5,462 bases of DNA from Myxococcales bacterium (GTDB lineage: Bacteria > Myxococcota > Polyangia > Fen-1088), in contig PMLH01000181.1 in the NCBI GenBank assembly GCA_003159055.1, forward strand, positions 217 through 5,678, read 5' to 3'. Below, one piece after another: positions 1 through 5,414 of the stretch (the stretch's first letter is position 1; every line of letters starts with the position of its first letter). The notes under the pieces were generated by a model that worked only from the letters and a program-made list of their open reading frames with translations, was not told the origin of the DNA and ran no database searches. The translations under genes and the position numbers were made by a program.

Positions 1-10
1 TCACCCCCAA

Positions 11-35
11 GCCCCTCTCCCGAAGGGAGAGGGGC
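11..35. repeat. 11-bp perfect palindrome with 3-base loop
   Basis: The arms at 11-21 and 25-35 are perfectly complementary (11 bp, almost all G-C) around the loop gaa. From memory, C/T-rich palindromes of this kind (cccctctccc ... gggagagggg) recur in intergenic regions of many GC-rich proteobacterial genomes, so this is probably one copy of a dispersed palindromic element. It lies about 140 bases beyond the stop of the leftmost gene. It could also stop or stabilise transcripts from either side, but neither strand has a T-run after the stem, so it is not a classical intrinsic terminator. Confidence 0.6.
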
Positions 36-142
36 GACCGACTGACCGCCTTCTCCTCTGTGATCGAACGCAGCACGTCCGCCGCTGCGCGCTGTTACGT
101 AAGAAAACCAGCATGGATCATCCGAATTCTAGAGCCATTTCG

Positions 143-163
143 CGATCGAGTGTCCTCGTATCG
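143..163 (-). other. Stem-loop just downstream of the secreted-protein gene
   Basis: CGATCGAG at 143-150 can pair with CTCG-T-ATCG at 155-163, giving eight base pairs with a one-base bulge and a four-base loop. On the minus strand it begins about 12 bases after the stop codon at 175-177. No T-tract follows, so it may be a weak or factor-assisted 3' end, an mRNA-stabilising hairpin, or chance. Confidence 0.25.
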
Positions 164-174
164 AGATCGGTCAT

Positions 175-1143
175 TTAAGGGCGGTGATTCTGGTCTCCGC
201 GTCCAGGCGCGGGGCCGCGCGCTGGTCCGGCGGCGTGGCCAGCCGGTCCTCGCATTGGGGCTGGGCGTTGAGACTGAACGTAGGGCATTGGATGTTGCTC
301 GTTTCCTCGACTCAGAAGCGGGCGTTGCACCGGCGCGGGTCCGGCGACGAAGCGCGAGGGCGGCCCGCGGTGGCCGTGGTCATGGAAGCGGTCGGGGCCG
401 CGCCAGCCCTCGTGACGGCCGTGATCGTGATGGTAGCGCTCGTCGATGATCTCGCGCCGCTCGATCACCGCGGGACCGCCGAGGTTGATGCCGACACCCA
501 CCCCAACGCCAACCGGAATCGGCACTGGTGCCAGCGGCAGGGGTGGAACGATGACCGGCACCGGCGGGCCGCCGACCAAGGCGGTCGCGCTCCAGCCGGG
601 TCCGCCGATCGCAATCTGCGCCTGCACCATCGGCGGAGCGACATGGATGTCGACCACTGGCCGGACGTAGGGCAGGGGCGCATAGGCTTCGTTGACCACC
701 GCGAAGCGTGGACGTTCGTCGTAATACGCCGGCGGGAAATTCCCCACGTACCAATAGGCGCCGCCGGTGAATTGGAATTGTGCCTGCGGCGGCGGCTGAT
801 ACCAGTGGTAGTGGGGTCCCTTCATGTAGCAGTACACGGGATGGCCGAAGTGGACCTCGGCGTCGACCACGGGGTGCGCGCCGTAGTAGCTGTAGCGCGG
901 TCCCTCGTACTGGAACGGCGTCGGATCGCCGACGAAGTAGAACTGGCCGTTTTGCTCGCGGTACATGCGCGGGTCGCCGGGCGGGTAGTTGTGCACGTGG
1001 GGGACGTCGATGTTGCAGAATCCGCCGCCGAACTTGTGCGGCACCGGGTGCGGGGACACGTATTCCACCATCTTGGCGTTCGCGCTGGTGGCCAAGGACA
1101 ACCACGCCGCGACACCGATGATGATCGTGCATAACTTTCGCAT
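175..1143 (-). CDS. Secreted aromatic-, Pro- and His-rich protein of unknown function
   Basis: The predicted 322-residue protein has a clear Sec signal peptide: basic MRK start, hydrophobic core at residues 7-18, and an A-N-A cleavage site after residue 23. The mature N-terminal half (about 24-165) is dense in Tyr, Phe, His, Pro and Gly, with motifs such as FVGDP (70-74), GPHYHW (109-114) and GGAYWYVG (127-134), and two cysteines (43 and 105) that could form a disulphide. A Pro/Val-rich stretch (about 193-210) leads into a Gly-Val run (211-218), followed by a His/Asp/Arg segment (237-258) and a Pro/Gly/Ala tail likely to be disordered. The body resembles uncharacterised secreted proteins I associate with myxobacteria; no catalytic motif is visible. 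The His-rich segment suggests metal binding, which is inference. The start is supported by an AGGAGG Shine-Dalgarno five bases upstream. The gene probably has its own promoter, because a terminator separates it from the gene before it. Confidence 0.85.
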   Translation of the reverse strand: MRKLCTIIIGVAAWLSLATSANAKMVEYVSPHPVPHKFGGGFCNIDVPHVHNYPPGDPRMYREQNGQFYFVGDPTPFQYEGPRYSYYGAHPVVDAEVHFGHPVYCYMKGPHYHWYQPPPQAQFQFTGGAYWYVGNFPPAYYDERPRFAVVNEAYAPLPYVRPVVDIHVAPPMVQAQIAIGGPGWSATALVGGPPVPVIVPPLPLAPVPIPVGVGVGVGINLGGPAVIERREIIDERYHHDHGRHEGWRGPDRFHDHGHRGPPSRFVAGPAPVQRPLLSRGNEQHPMPYVQSQRPAPMRGPAGHAAGPARGPAPGRGDQNHRP

Positions 1144-1146
1144 GGG

Positions 1147-1154
1147 CTCCTCCT
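1147..1154 (-). promoter_or_regulatory. Strong Shine-Dalgarno of the secreted-protein gene
   Basis: On the minus strand this reads AGGAGGAG, with the AGGAGG core five bases before the ATG at 1143. It is a near-perfect match to the anti-Shine-Dalgarno and fixes the start that yields an intact signal peptide. Confidence 0.75.
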
Positions 1155-1157
1155 GAC

Positions 1158-1183
1158 AAGGAAGGAAAGCGGTTGCCTTCCTT
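1158..1183 (-). other. Hairpin in the leader of the secreted-protein gene
   Basis: AAGGAAGG (1158-1165) and CCTTCCTT (1176-1183) are perfect 8-bp complements around a 10-base loop. The hairpin would lie in the 5' untranslated region directly before the Shine-Dalgarno, which remains outside the stem, so it may protect the mRNA end rather than block translation. Its role is inferred. Confidence 0.4.
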
Positions 1184-1190
1184 CACGGGT

Positions 1191-1219
1191 ATCATACTCG
1201 GCCAGCCCGCACTATTCAT
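1191..1219 (-). promoter_or_regulatory. Candidate sigma-70-type promoter for the secreted-protein gene
   Basis: On the minus strand TATGAT (1196-1191) is a good -10 match. At a 17-base spacing the -35 position reads ATGAAT (1219-1214), only a half match to TTGACA. The site lies between the upstream gene's terminator and this gene's leader hairpin, where a promoter is expected. Confidence 0.4.
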
Positions 1220-1250
1220 CAGTTGCATCTGGGCAAGGTGGTAGAGCGCC

Positions 1251-1285
1251 GAAAAGCAAGTGGGCGGACATTGCATCCGCCCACT
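1251..1285 (-). terminator. Intrinsic terminator of the VIT-VWA gene
   Basis: AGTGGGCGGA (1259-1268) and TCCGCCCACT (1276-1285) form a perfect 10-bp stem with a seven-base loop. On the minus strand the stem is followed by TGCTTTTC, a short T-rich tail. It begins 23 bases after the stop codon of the VIT-VWA gene and is oriented to end its transcript. Confidence 0.75.
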
Positions 1286-1308
1286 GCGCCGAACCGCGGG
1301 TCGATGGG

Positions 1309-3843
1309 TCAGGCGACGACGAGGGTTATCTCGACGGTGCCTTCGCCGCTGGGCTCTTGGCTGGTTGAATGCGTCGCGGAGGTTGCGCCGGTCAGCTTGC
1401 GCACCAGCTTCTGCCCGATTTCGTGGCGCCCCGACACGATGACGACCTTGGTGATCTTGCCGCTGCGGTCGACGCTGACGCGCAGTTTGACTTCGCCGGA
1501 CATCCCGCACGCTTGCGAGCGGGCAATCCCTTCCACCAGGGTGAGCAGGGCTTGCGTGTCGCTCACGCGTTCCGCTTTGTCAGCCCTCGCCGTCACGCTG
1601 CAGGCCTTGGCATCGCCCCTGTCGGTCACTTTGCCGCCTGCCTTGCGTTTGTCATCTTCGGTTTCCGCTTTCGGCGCCTTGGCGACGGTTGCCATGTCCG
1701 CGCGCTTCTCGACCGGGTAGGCAGCCAGCTCGTCCATCGTCGGCTCTCTGGCGGCGGCGCGTTTCATTTTGTGAGAAGCGGGACCGCCCAGGCCGGCTGC
1801 GGCGCTCGCCGGCATCGCCGACGGCATCACCATCTGGCTGTTGGCGACGGCGTAGTTCGACACACCTTCGGGCATGGGCAGAGGCTGGCGAACCGTGTCC
1901 TGGGCTCCACCGCGGTTGACCACTTCCGAATCGATGGCAACGAACGAGGTGAACGGCGTGAGCAGGTTGTAGAAGAGCCCGAGGTTGGTGATCGCGTCTT
2001 CGACCGGCTTGCCGCCGCCGAGGTGGAGCTCGTCTTCCAGAATTTCGACCCACTTGCGTGCCCACAGCGCGCGCAGGGCCTGGTTTTCTTTGCGCGCGTC
2101 CGCCGGCCGCAGGTCGACCGCATGGTGCCAGGCTCCTCGGCCGGTCCGACCCGTGATCTCGATCCTGGTCGGATGATCGCCCTTGTATTTGCCATAGATG
2201 AGGAGCGGCCGCAACGCCAGCAGATCCGGAATCTTTTCCGGCGCAACTTCATACGCGCCTGCGTCGCCGAACTGTATCTCGATGTCGGTGAGCGCCGGAC
2301 GCTCAATCATCTCGCGCAGCTTGTCTGCTTCGGCCTTGGCCTTCTGCGGGTCCAGCACCACGAACGGCTCGCCCAGCCCGGCGCGCGCCATGCCTTCGAT
2401 GAGGCCGCGATTGACCGAGCTGCCGATGCCAAACGCGAAAAGATTCGCCTGGTCCAGCCGCTCGCGGATGAAACGGAAAGCCTTCGCCTCGACCCCGACG
2501 TAGCCGTCGGTGACGACCACGACCGTGCGTGAAATGCCCTTCCCCAAGGGTGGAATCGCGTACGCCGCCTCAAGCCCGCCCATCAGCTCGGTGCCGCCAC
2601 TGCCGTTTTCCTTCAGAATCTTGTCCATGCCTTCGCGAATGTTCGCCTCGGTGGCCGGCCGCGAACCTTTGGGGCTCCACACGTAGTTTGCGCCGGAAAA
2701 AAAGACCAGGTTGAAATGGTCGGTGGGGCGCAGCTTGGGCAAAAGGTTGCGCATCAGCTCTTTCGCGGTGTCGATGGGGAAGCCGTTCATCGAGCCAGAG
2801 ACATCGAGCAGGAAGATGTACTCGCGTCCGGGGATGTCCGCCAGGGTCGGACGCTTGGGTGGCTCGACGAGCAGTGCAAAGAACTTTTCGTTTGGGTGCC
2901 CGAGATTGCCGGGTTCCTCGTATTGCAGAAGGCCGGTTTCGATCTTGTCGCCTGCCAAGCGGTAGCGCAGCACGAAGTCCTTGTTGCCGCCCCCGGGCTG
3001 GTCGAGCTTGATGTCCGCGGTCGCGGGACCACTGTAGCTGACGGCGATCTTGTGCGACGGGGACGAAACCTCTTTGAGGCCGATGCCGGTCTGCAAATGC
3101 ACCTTCAGATCCCAAGCGTACGGCTCGGGCGTGCCGTCGGAGAGGTGCGGATTGGCCATCCACGTGTCCGCCTTCGGGTCGGCACCGCCGGCGTAGCGCG
3201 GCCCCACCACCGTGGGATACACGAACTCGTAGGTGGAATTCTCCGGCACCACCAACTCGCTGTAGTCGAGCTCGACCTCGATGCGGTCGCCCGGCATGAT
3301 GTTCGCGACGTTCATGGTGAACACGTTGGGGCGCTCTTGTTCCAGCAAGGAAGTGCGCTTGCCGGCCTGCTTGGCGGCTTCGTACTGCTGGCGCGCCTCG
3401 GCCTTCCTCTCGATCTTCGCCTCGACGATGCGCGCACCGATTTTCATCCGCATGGCGTGCACGGCCGCGCGCGTAGAGGCCGGGAACACGTACACGGCTT
3501 CAATGGCTTTGCCGCCGCTGTTCTCGAAGATCTGGTGCACCTTCACCGCTGCGATGACGCCCGCAATGTCGACCTCGGCCCACGTCTTCTTGAGTGGCAC
3601 CTGGTCGCGCTGAGGATCGCCGCCGGCCACGTATATATAGGGCGACAAGCTGCGGTCGCCCGTCTCCGGCCTCTGCGCCACTTGCAGGGCCATGGACCCG
3701 GAATACGTCACGGCCTTCAGCACCTTGGTTGGGCTGGCCGGCGTGTTTTCGGATGGCTCGGTTTTGCCGGCCGCTGCCGCTGCGGCAGACAGACAAAATA
3801 CGAGACTACCTACGAAATATCGAACCTTACGCTGTCTACACAT
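1309..3843 (-). CDS. Exported VIT and VWA domain protein with a C-terminal TonB/AgmX-like domain
   Basis: The predicted 844-residue protein starts with a Sec signal peptide (about 1-25, basic start then an alanine-rich core). A VIT domain as in inter-alpha-trypsin inhibitor heavy chains follows (about 80-200; QIFENSG, EAVYVFP and MPGDRIEVELDYSE are typical). The VWA domain (about 341-515) has an intact metal-ion-dependent adhesion site: D347-x-S349-x-S351, T418 and D446. The segment LLTPFTSFVAID (627-638) is characteristic of bacterial VIT-VWA proteins. A low-complexity Ala/Pro/Lys linker (about 640-745) joins a C-terminal domain (748-844) with cysteines at 748 and 779 and the core EVKLRVSVDRSGKIT. 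This domain resembles the AgmX/PglI or TonB C-terminal fold and is homologous to the end of the small exported protein at 4668-5198. No sortase motif or transmembrane anchor is seen. Expected role is metal-dependent protein binding in the envelope; the partner is unknown. An AGGAGG Shine-Dalgarno eight bases upstream supports the start. The first 18 codons after ATG are unusually A/T-ending. Confidence 0.93.
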   Translation of the reverse strand: MCRQRKVRYFVGSLVFCLSAAAAAAGKTEPSENTPASPTKVLKAVTYSGSMALQVAQRPETGDRSLSPYIYVAGGDPQRDQVPLKKTWAEVDIAGVIAAVKVHQIFENSGGKAIEAVYVFPASTRAAVHAMRMKIGARIVEAKIERKAEARQQYEAAKQAGKRTSLLEQERPNVFTMNVANIMPGDRIEVELDYSELVVPENSTYEFVYPTVVGPRYAGGADPKADTWMANPHLSDGTPEPYAWDLKVHLQTGIGLKEVSSPSHKIAVSYSGPATADIKLDQPGGGNKDFVLRYRLAGDKIETGLLQYEEPGNLGHPNEKFFALLVEPPKRPTLADIPGREYIFLLDVSGSMNGFPIDTAKELMRNLLPKLRPTDHFNLVFFSGANYVWSPKGSRPATEANIREGMDKILKENGSGGTELMGGLEAAYAIPPLGKGISRTVVVVTDGYVGVEAKAFRFIRERLDQANLFAFGIGSSVNRGLIEGMARAGLGEPFVVLDPQKAKAEADKLREMIERPALTDIEIQFGDAGAYEVAPEKIPDLLALRPLLIYGKYKGDHPTRIEITGRTGRGAWHHAVDLRPADARKENQALRALWARKWVEILEDELHLGGGKPVEDAITNLGLFYNLLTPFTSFVAIDSEVVNRGGAQDTVRQPLPMPEGVSNYAVANSQMVMPSAMPASAAAGLGGPASHKMKRAAAREPTMDELAAYPVEKRADMATVAKAPKAETEDDKRKAGGKVTDRGDAKACSVTARADKAERVSDTQALLTLVEGIARSQACGMSGEVKLRVSVDRSGKITKVVIVSGRHEIGQKLVRKLTGATSATHSTSQEPSGEGTVEITLVVA

Positions 3844-3851
3844 GGGCGGTG

Positions 3852-3867
3852 CCTCCTGCCCCGGAGG
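3852..3867 (-). promoter_or_regulatory. Shine-Dalgarno of the VIT-VWA gene inside a short hairpin
   Basis: On the minus strand the leader reads CCTCC-GGGGCA-GGAGG. The right arm is the core of the AGGAGG Shine-Dalgarno (3857-3852), eight bases before the ATG. Pairing of the arms (3867-3863 with 3856-3852) would bury the ribosome site in a five-pair G-C-rich stem. The Shine-Dalgarno itself is clear; a regulatory role for the stem is inferred. Confidence 0.5.
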
Positions 3868-3871
3868 TGGG

Positions 3872-3895
3872 TCAAGCCGGGGTCTTGAGGCTTGA
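3872..3895 (-). repeat. Inverted repeat with two alternative pairings in the VIT-VWA leader
   Basis: TCAAGCC (3872-3878) pairs perfectly with GGCTTGA (3889-3895), a 7-bp stem with a 10-base loop. The loop holds another CTTGA (3884-3888) that can pair with TCAAG (3872-3876) instead, so two hairpins exclude each other. No T-run follows on the minus strand, so a terminator is unlikely. It could be a protein-binding operator or an RNA switch element, or simply chance. Confidence 0.35.
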
Positions 3896-3917
3896 ACGCG
3901 CGTCGAGAGAAAAGGAT

Positions 3918-4562
3918 CTACCTTCCGGCAAAAAGCCGCAGGATGGCGGGGGCCAGGTCGCGCGTCGACTCGGCCAAGGCATCGGGATTTTCGGCGGCCA
4001 AGGGCAGCTTGTCGCTAAAACCCCAGGTGACGGCCGCGGCCGCCGCGCCAGCCTCGCGGGCTGCCCGGATGTCGGGCACGGTATCGCCGACGTAGACAGC
4101 CGCCGACCTCTCGGCACGGGCGCCTCTTAGCAATCGCTTGAGCCGCGTTCCCTTGCCGAAGATGCTGGCCCCGGCCACCACGGTTTGGAAGGCGCCGATG
4201 CCGTGGCGAACCAGAAAACTGCGTACGTTTTCCTCGGAGTTGGAGGTGACGATGGCCAGGTGGCAGCCCGCGCGGACCAGGTCATCCAGCGCTTCGCCGA
4301 TGCCGGGAATGGGCCTGACCGACTGGAAGTGATCGTGCAAATCGGCGCGCACCGCGATCATCAGGCGAGGCAGCTTCCACATTGGAATCCCGAGCGTCTG
4401 CAAAAGTTGGCCAGCGGTCATGCGGCGCAGGTCGGGGATTTCCTTCTCTTGCACGGGTCGCAAGCGCAGGCGTGGCGCGAGGCGATTGTAGGAAAGCAGC
4501 GATTCCGCAAAGGAATCAGCGACGGTTCCGTCGAAGTCGAAGATTGCGAAGGGGCGCGCCAT
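3918..4562 (-). CDS. HAD-superfamily hydrolase, phosphoglycolate phosphatase-like
   Basis: The 214-residue soluble protein carries the four HAD motifs. Motif I is FDFDGTVAD with nucleophile D9 and acid/base D11; motif II is T106-S-N; the motif III lysine is probably K137 (GKG); motif IV is VGDTVPD with D160 and D164. The segment between motifs I and II (about 18-85) fits the helical C1 cap of the Gph/beta-phosphoglucomutase branch, so the likely reaction is dephosphorylation of a small phosphorylated metabolite in the cytoplasm. Substrate cannot be read from sequence, so no gene name is given. A start 45 bases upstream (4607) is in frame and has a GAGG-like site, but its 15 extra residues come before the usual HAD beginning and their codons lack the G/C-ending bias of the rest, so I prefer 4562. 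It sits 105 bases after one exported-protein gene and 74 before the next, with no obvious functional tie to them. Confidence 0.9.
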   Translation of the reverse strand: MARPFAIFDFDGTVADSFAESLLSYNRLAPRLRLRPVQEKEIPDLRRMTAGQLLQTLGIPMWKLPRLMIAVRADLHDHFQSVRPIPGIGEALDDLVRAGCHLAIVTSNSEENVRSFLVRHGIGAFQTVVAGASIFGKGTRLKRLLRGARAERSAAVYVGDTVPDIRAAREAGAAAAAVTWGFSDKLPLAAENPDALAESTRDLAPAILRLFAGR

Positions 4563-4667
4563 TCGCCGGCGGTTATAGCGCGATTTTGCGTTAGCCGAAC
4601 CAGACATTCCGGCGCCCCTCGTCTCCCAACCAGCAGTGGCCAGCGGAAGCGCGAGGGTGGCAACCCG

Positions 4668-5198
4668 CTACTTCCTGCTGCTCGCGAAACCCAACACCAC
4701 CGTGCCCTGGGTCGGGCCTTCCGGTCGCGGTGCGATGGACTGTCCGACCAGTTTCTTTGCCAGGGCAGCGGCGACGTTTGCATCTCCGCCGGCTGCCTGT
4801 GCGTCCGTGATCTTGCCGCTGCCGTCGACCGCGATCCGAAGGCGAACCTCGGCGCTTGGGCCCGGTCGCGACGGACAGGGCCACGCCTGTGGGCCCCGCT
4901 GCACGAAAGCCAGCGTCGCGCGCAGGTCACCTACCTCGTGCGAATTGGCCGGATTGGCGTTCAGCCGACAGGAGTGCGCGCCCTTGTTGCTGGTCTTGCC
5001 GTGGTCGTGTTGGTCGTCCCGGTCGCCATCCCCCGTGGGCAGGCCGGCCAACGGATCATCCGGCACCGGCTGTTTCTGGTGAATCAATCTCTGGCCTGCC
5101 GCAAGAAGGGAAGGAAGATCGGATCCCGCCGTTGCCGTCCTGTGCGGAGCCGCGACGAGGAACAATCCGGCGAAGCTGAATAGCGATGTAAGCCGCAT
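4668..5198 (-). CDS. Small exported protein with a TonB/AgmX-like C-terminal domain
   Basis: The predicted 176-residue protein has a probable signal peptide (hydrophobic core about 5-17, possible cleavage after A24 in ATA-GS). A short spacer includes an Asp/His-rich patch (57-67) and then a C-terminal domain of about 100 residues. That domain has cysteines at 77 and 108, the core EVRLRIAVDGSGKIT (117-131), a helix-like AAALAKKLVGQ segment and a GTV strand near the end. It aligns along its length with residues 748-844 of the VIT-VWA protein, including identical 31-residue cysteine spacing. AgmX/TonB-like C-terminal domains usually mediate protein contacts in the periplasm or envelope; the exact role here is unknown. 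The start at 5198 is chosen because GGGAGGTG lies five bases upstream; the longer in-frame start at 5285 would place this ribosome site inside the coding region and bury the signal peptide. It is the first gene of the minus-strand series. Confidence 0.82.
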   Translation of the reverse strand: MRLTSLFSFAGLFLVAAPHRTATAGSDLPSLLAAGQRLIHQKQPVPDDPLAGLPTGDGDRDDQHDHGKTSNKGAHSCRLNANPANSHEVGDLRATLAFVQRGPQAWPCPSRPGPSAEVRLRIAVDGSGKITDAQAAGGDANVAAALAKKLVGQSIAPRPEGPTQGTVVLGFASSRK

Positions 5199-5203
5199 GC
5201 GAA

Positions 5204-5211
5204 CACCTCCC
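5204..5211 (-). promoter_or_regulatory. Strong Shine-Dalgarno deciding the start of the small exported protein
   Basis: The minus strand reads GGGAGGTG five bases before the ATG at 5198. This argues against the upstream in-frame ATG at 5285 and gives a protein that begins directly with a signal peptide. Confidence 0.75.
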
Positions 5212-5222
5212 TTGGTAAAGTT

Positions 5223-5247
5223 GGTTGAGGCGAGTGGTGGGTTGAGG
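5223..5247. repeat. Pair of 8-bp direct repeats in the leader or promoter region
   Basis: GGTTGAGG occurs at 5223-5230 and again at 5240-5247, start to start 17 bases. The pair lies 25-49 bases upstream of the ATG of the small exported protein. Short direct repeats in such a place can bind a regulator, but no family-specific motif is recognised. No convincing -10/-35 pair was found for this gene. Confidence 0.3.
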
Positions 5248-5398
5248 TGGTAAACGCAGGAGCGGAAGAAAAGATCTAAGGGCACGGGAAAGGGTCACGG
5301 CTGCGGCGGGACCGTTCGCCGCTGCAGTGGCACCAGCATCGACCTCGGTGACCTTGTCGTGGGAATCGAAGCAAGAGCTCGGCCGCGGCAAGCCACGA

Positions 5399-5407
5399 TG
5401 CTAGAAT
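5399..5407 (+). promoter_or_regulatory. Candidate extended -10 promoter element, plus strand
   Basis: TGCTAGAAT fits an extended -10 element (TG, one base, then TAGAAT, five of six matches to TATAAT). No good -35 is seen at the normal distance, which extended -10 promoters can tolerate. Transcription would start near 5414, next to the ATG at 5415. Confidence 0.25.
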
Positions 5408-5414
5408 GGCATGC

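Noticed and set aside
124..134. Adjacent EcoRI and XbaI sites (gaattctaga) resembling a cloning linker
   Set aside because: The surrounding bases do not match a vector polylinker, and short restriction-site overlaps occur by chance.
60..449. Plus-strand frame of 129 residues at the left edge
   Set aside because: It is Arg-rich without motifs, has no clear ribosome site, and most of it is antisense to the secreted-protein gene.
3769..3843. Lipoprotein signal on the VIT-VWA protein (Cys17 after hydrophobic residues)
   Set aside because: The residues before the cysteine are L-V-F, and a phenylalanine at -1 does not fit the lipobox; an ordinary Sec cleavage in the alanine-rich segment is more likely.
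184..3888. Long plus-strand open frames at 184-1134, 1369-2532 and 2716-3888
   Set aside because: They are antisense to two well-supported minus-strand genes, have low-complexity Arg/Gly/Ala/His-rich translations without recognisable domains, and are the usual by-product of G/C-ending codons on the other strand.
4185..5183. Plus-strand frame of 332 residues spanning the HAD and small exported genes
   Set aside because: It is antisense to two genes with clear motifs and ribosome sites or codon bias; its translation shows no domain.
5199..5285. Upstream start giving a 205-residue version of the small exported protein
   Set aside because: The extension would include the translated Shine-Dalgarno (GGV just before MRL) and would place the signal peptide internally.
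5056..5391. Minus-strand frame of 111 residues upstream of and overlapping the small exported gene
   Set aside because: It overlaps the signal-peptide region of a better-supported gene in another frame and has no recognisable content.
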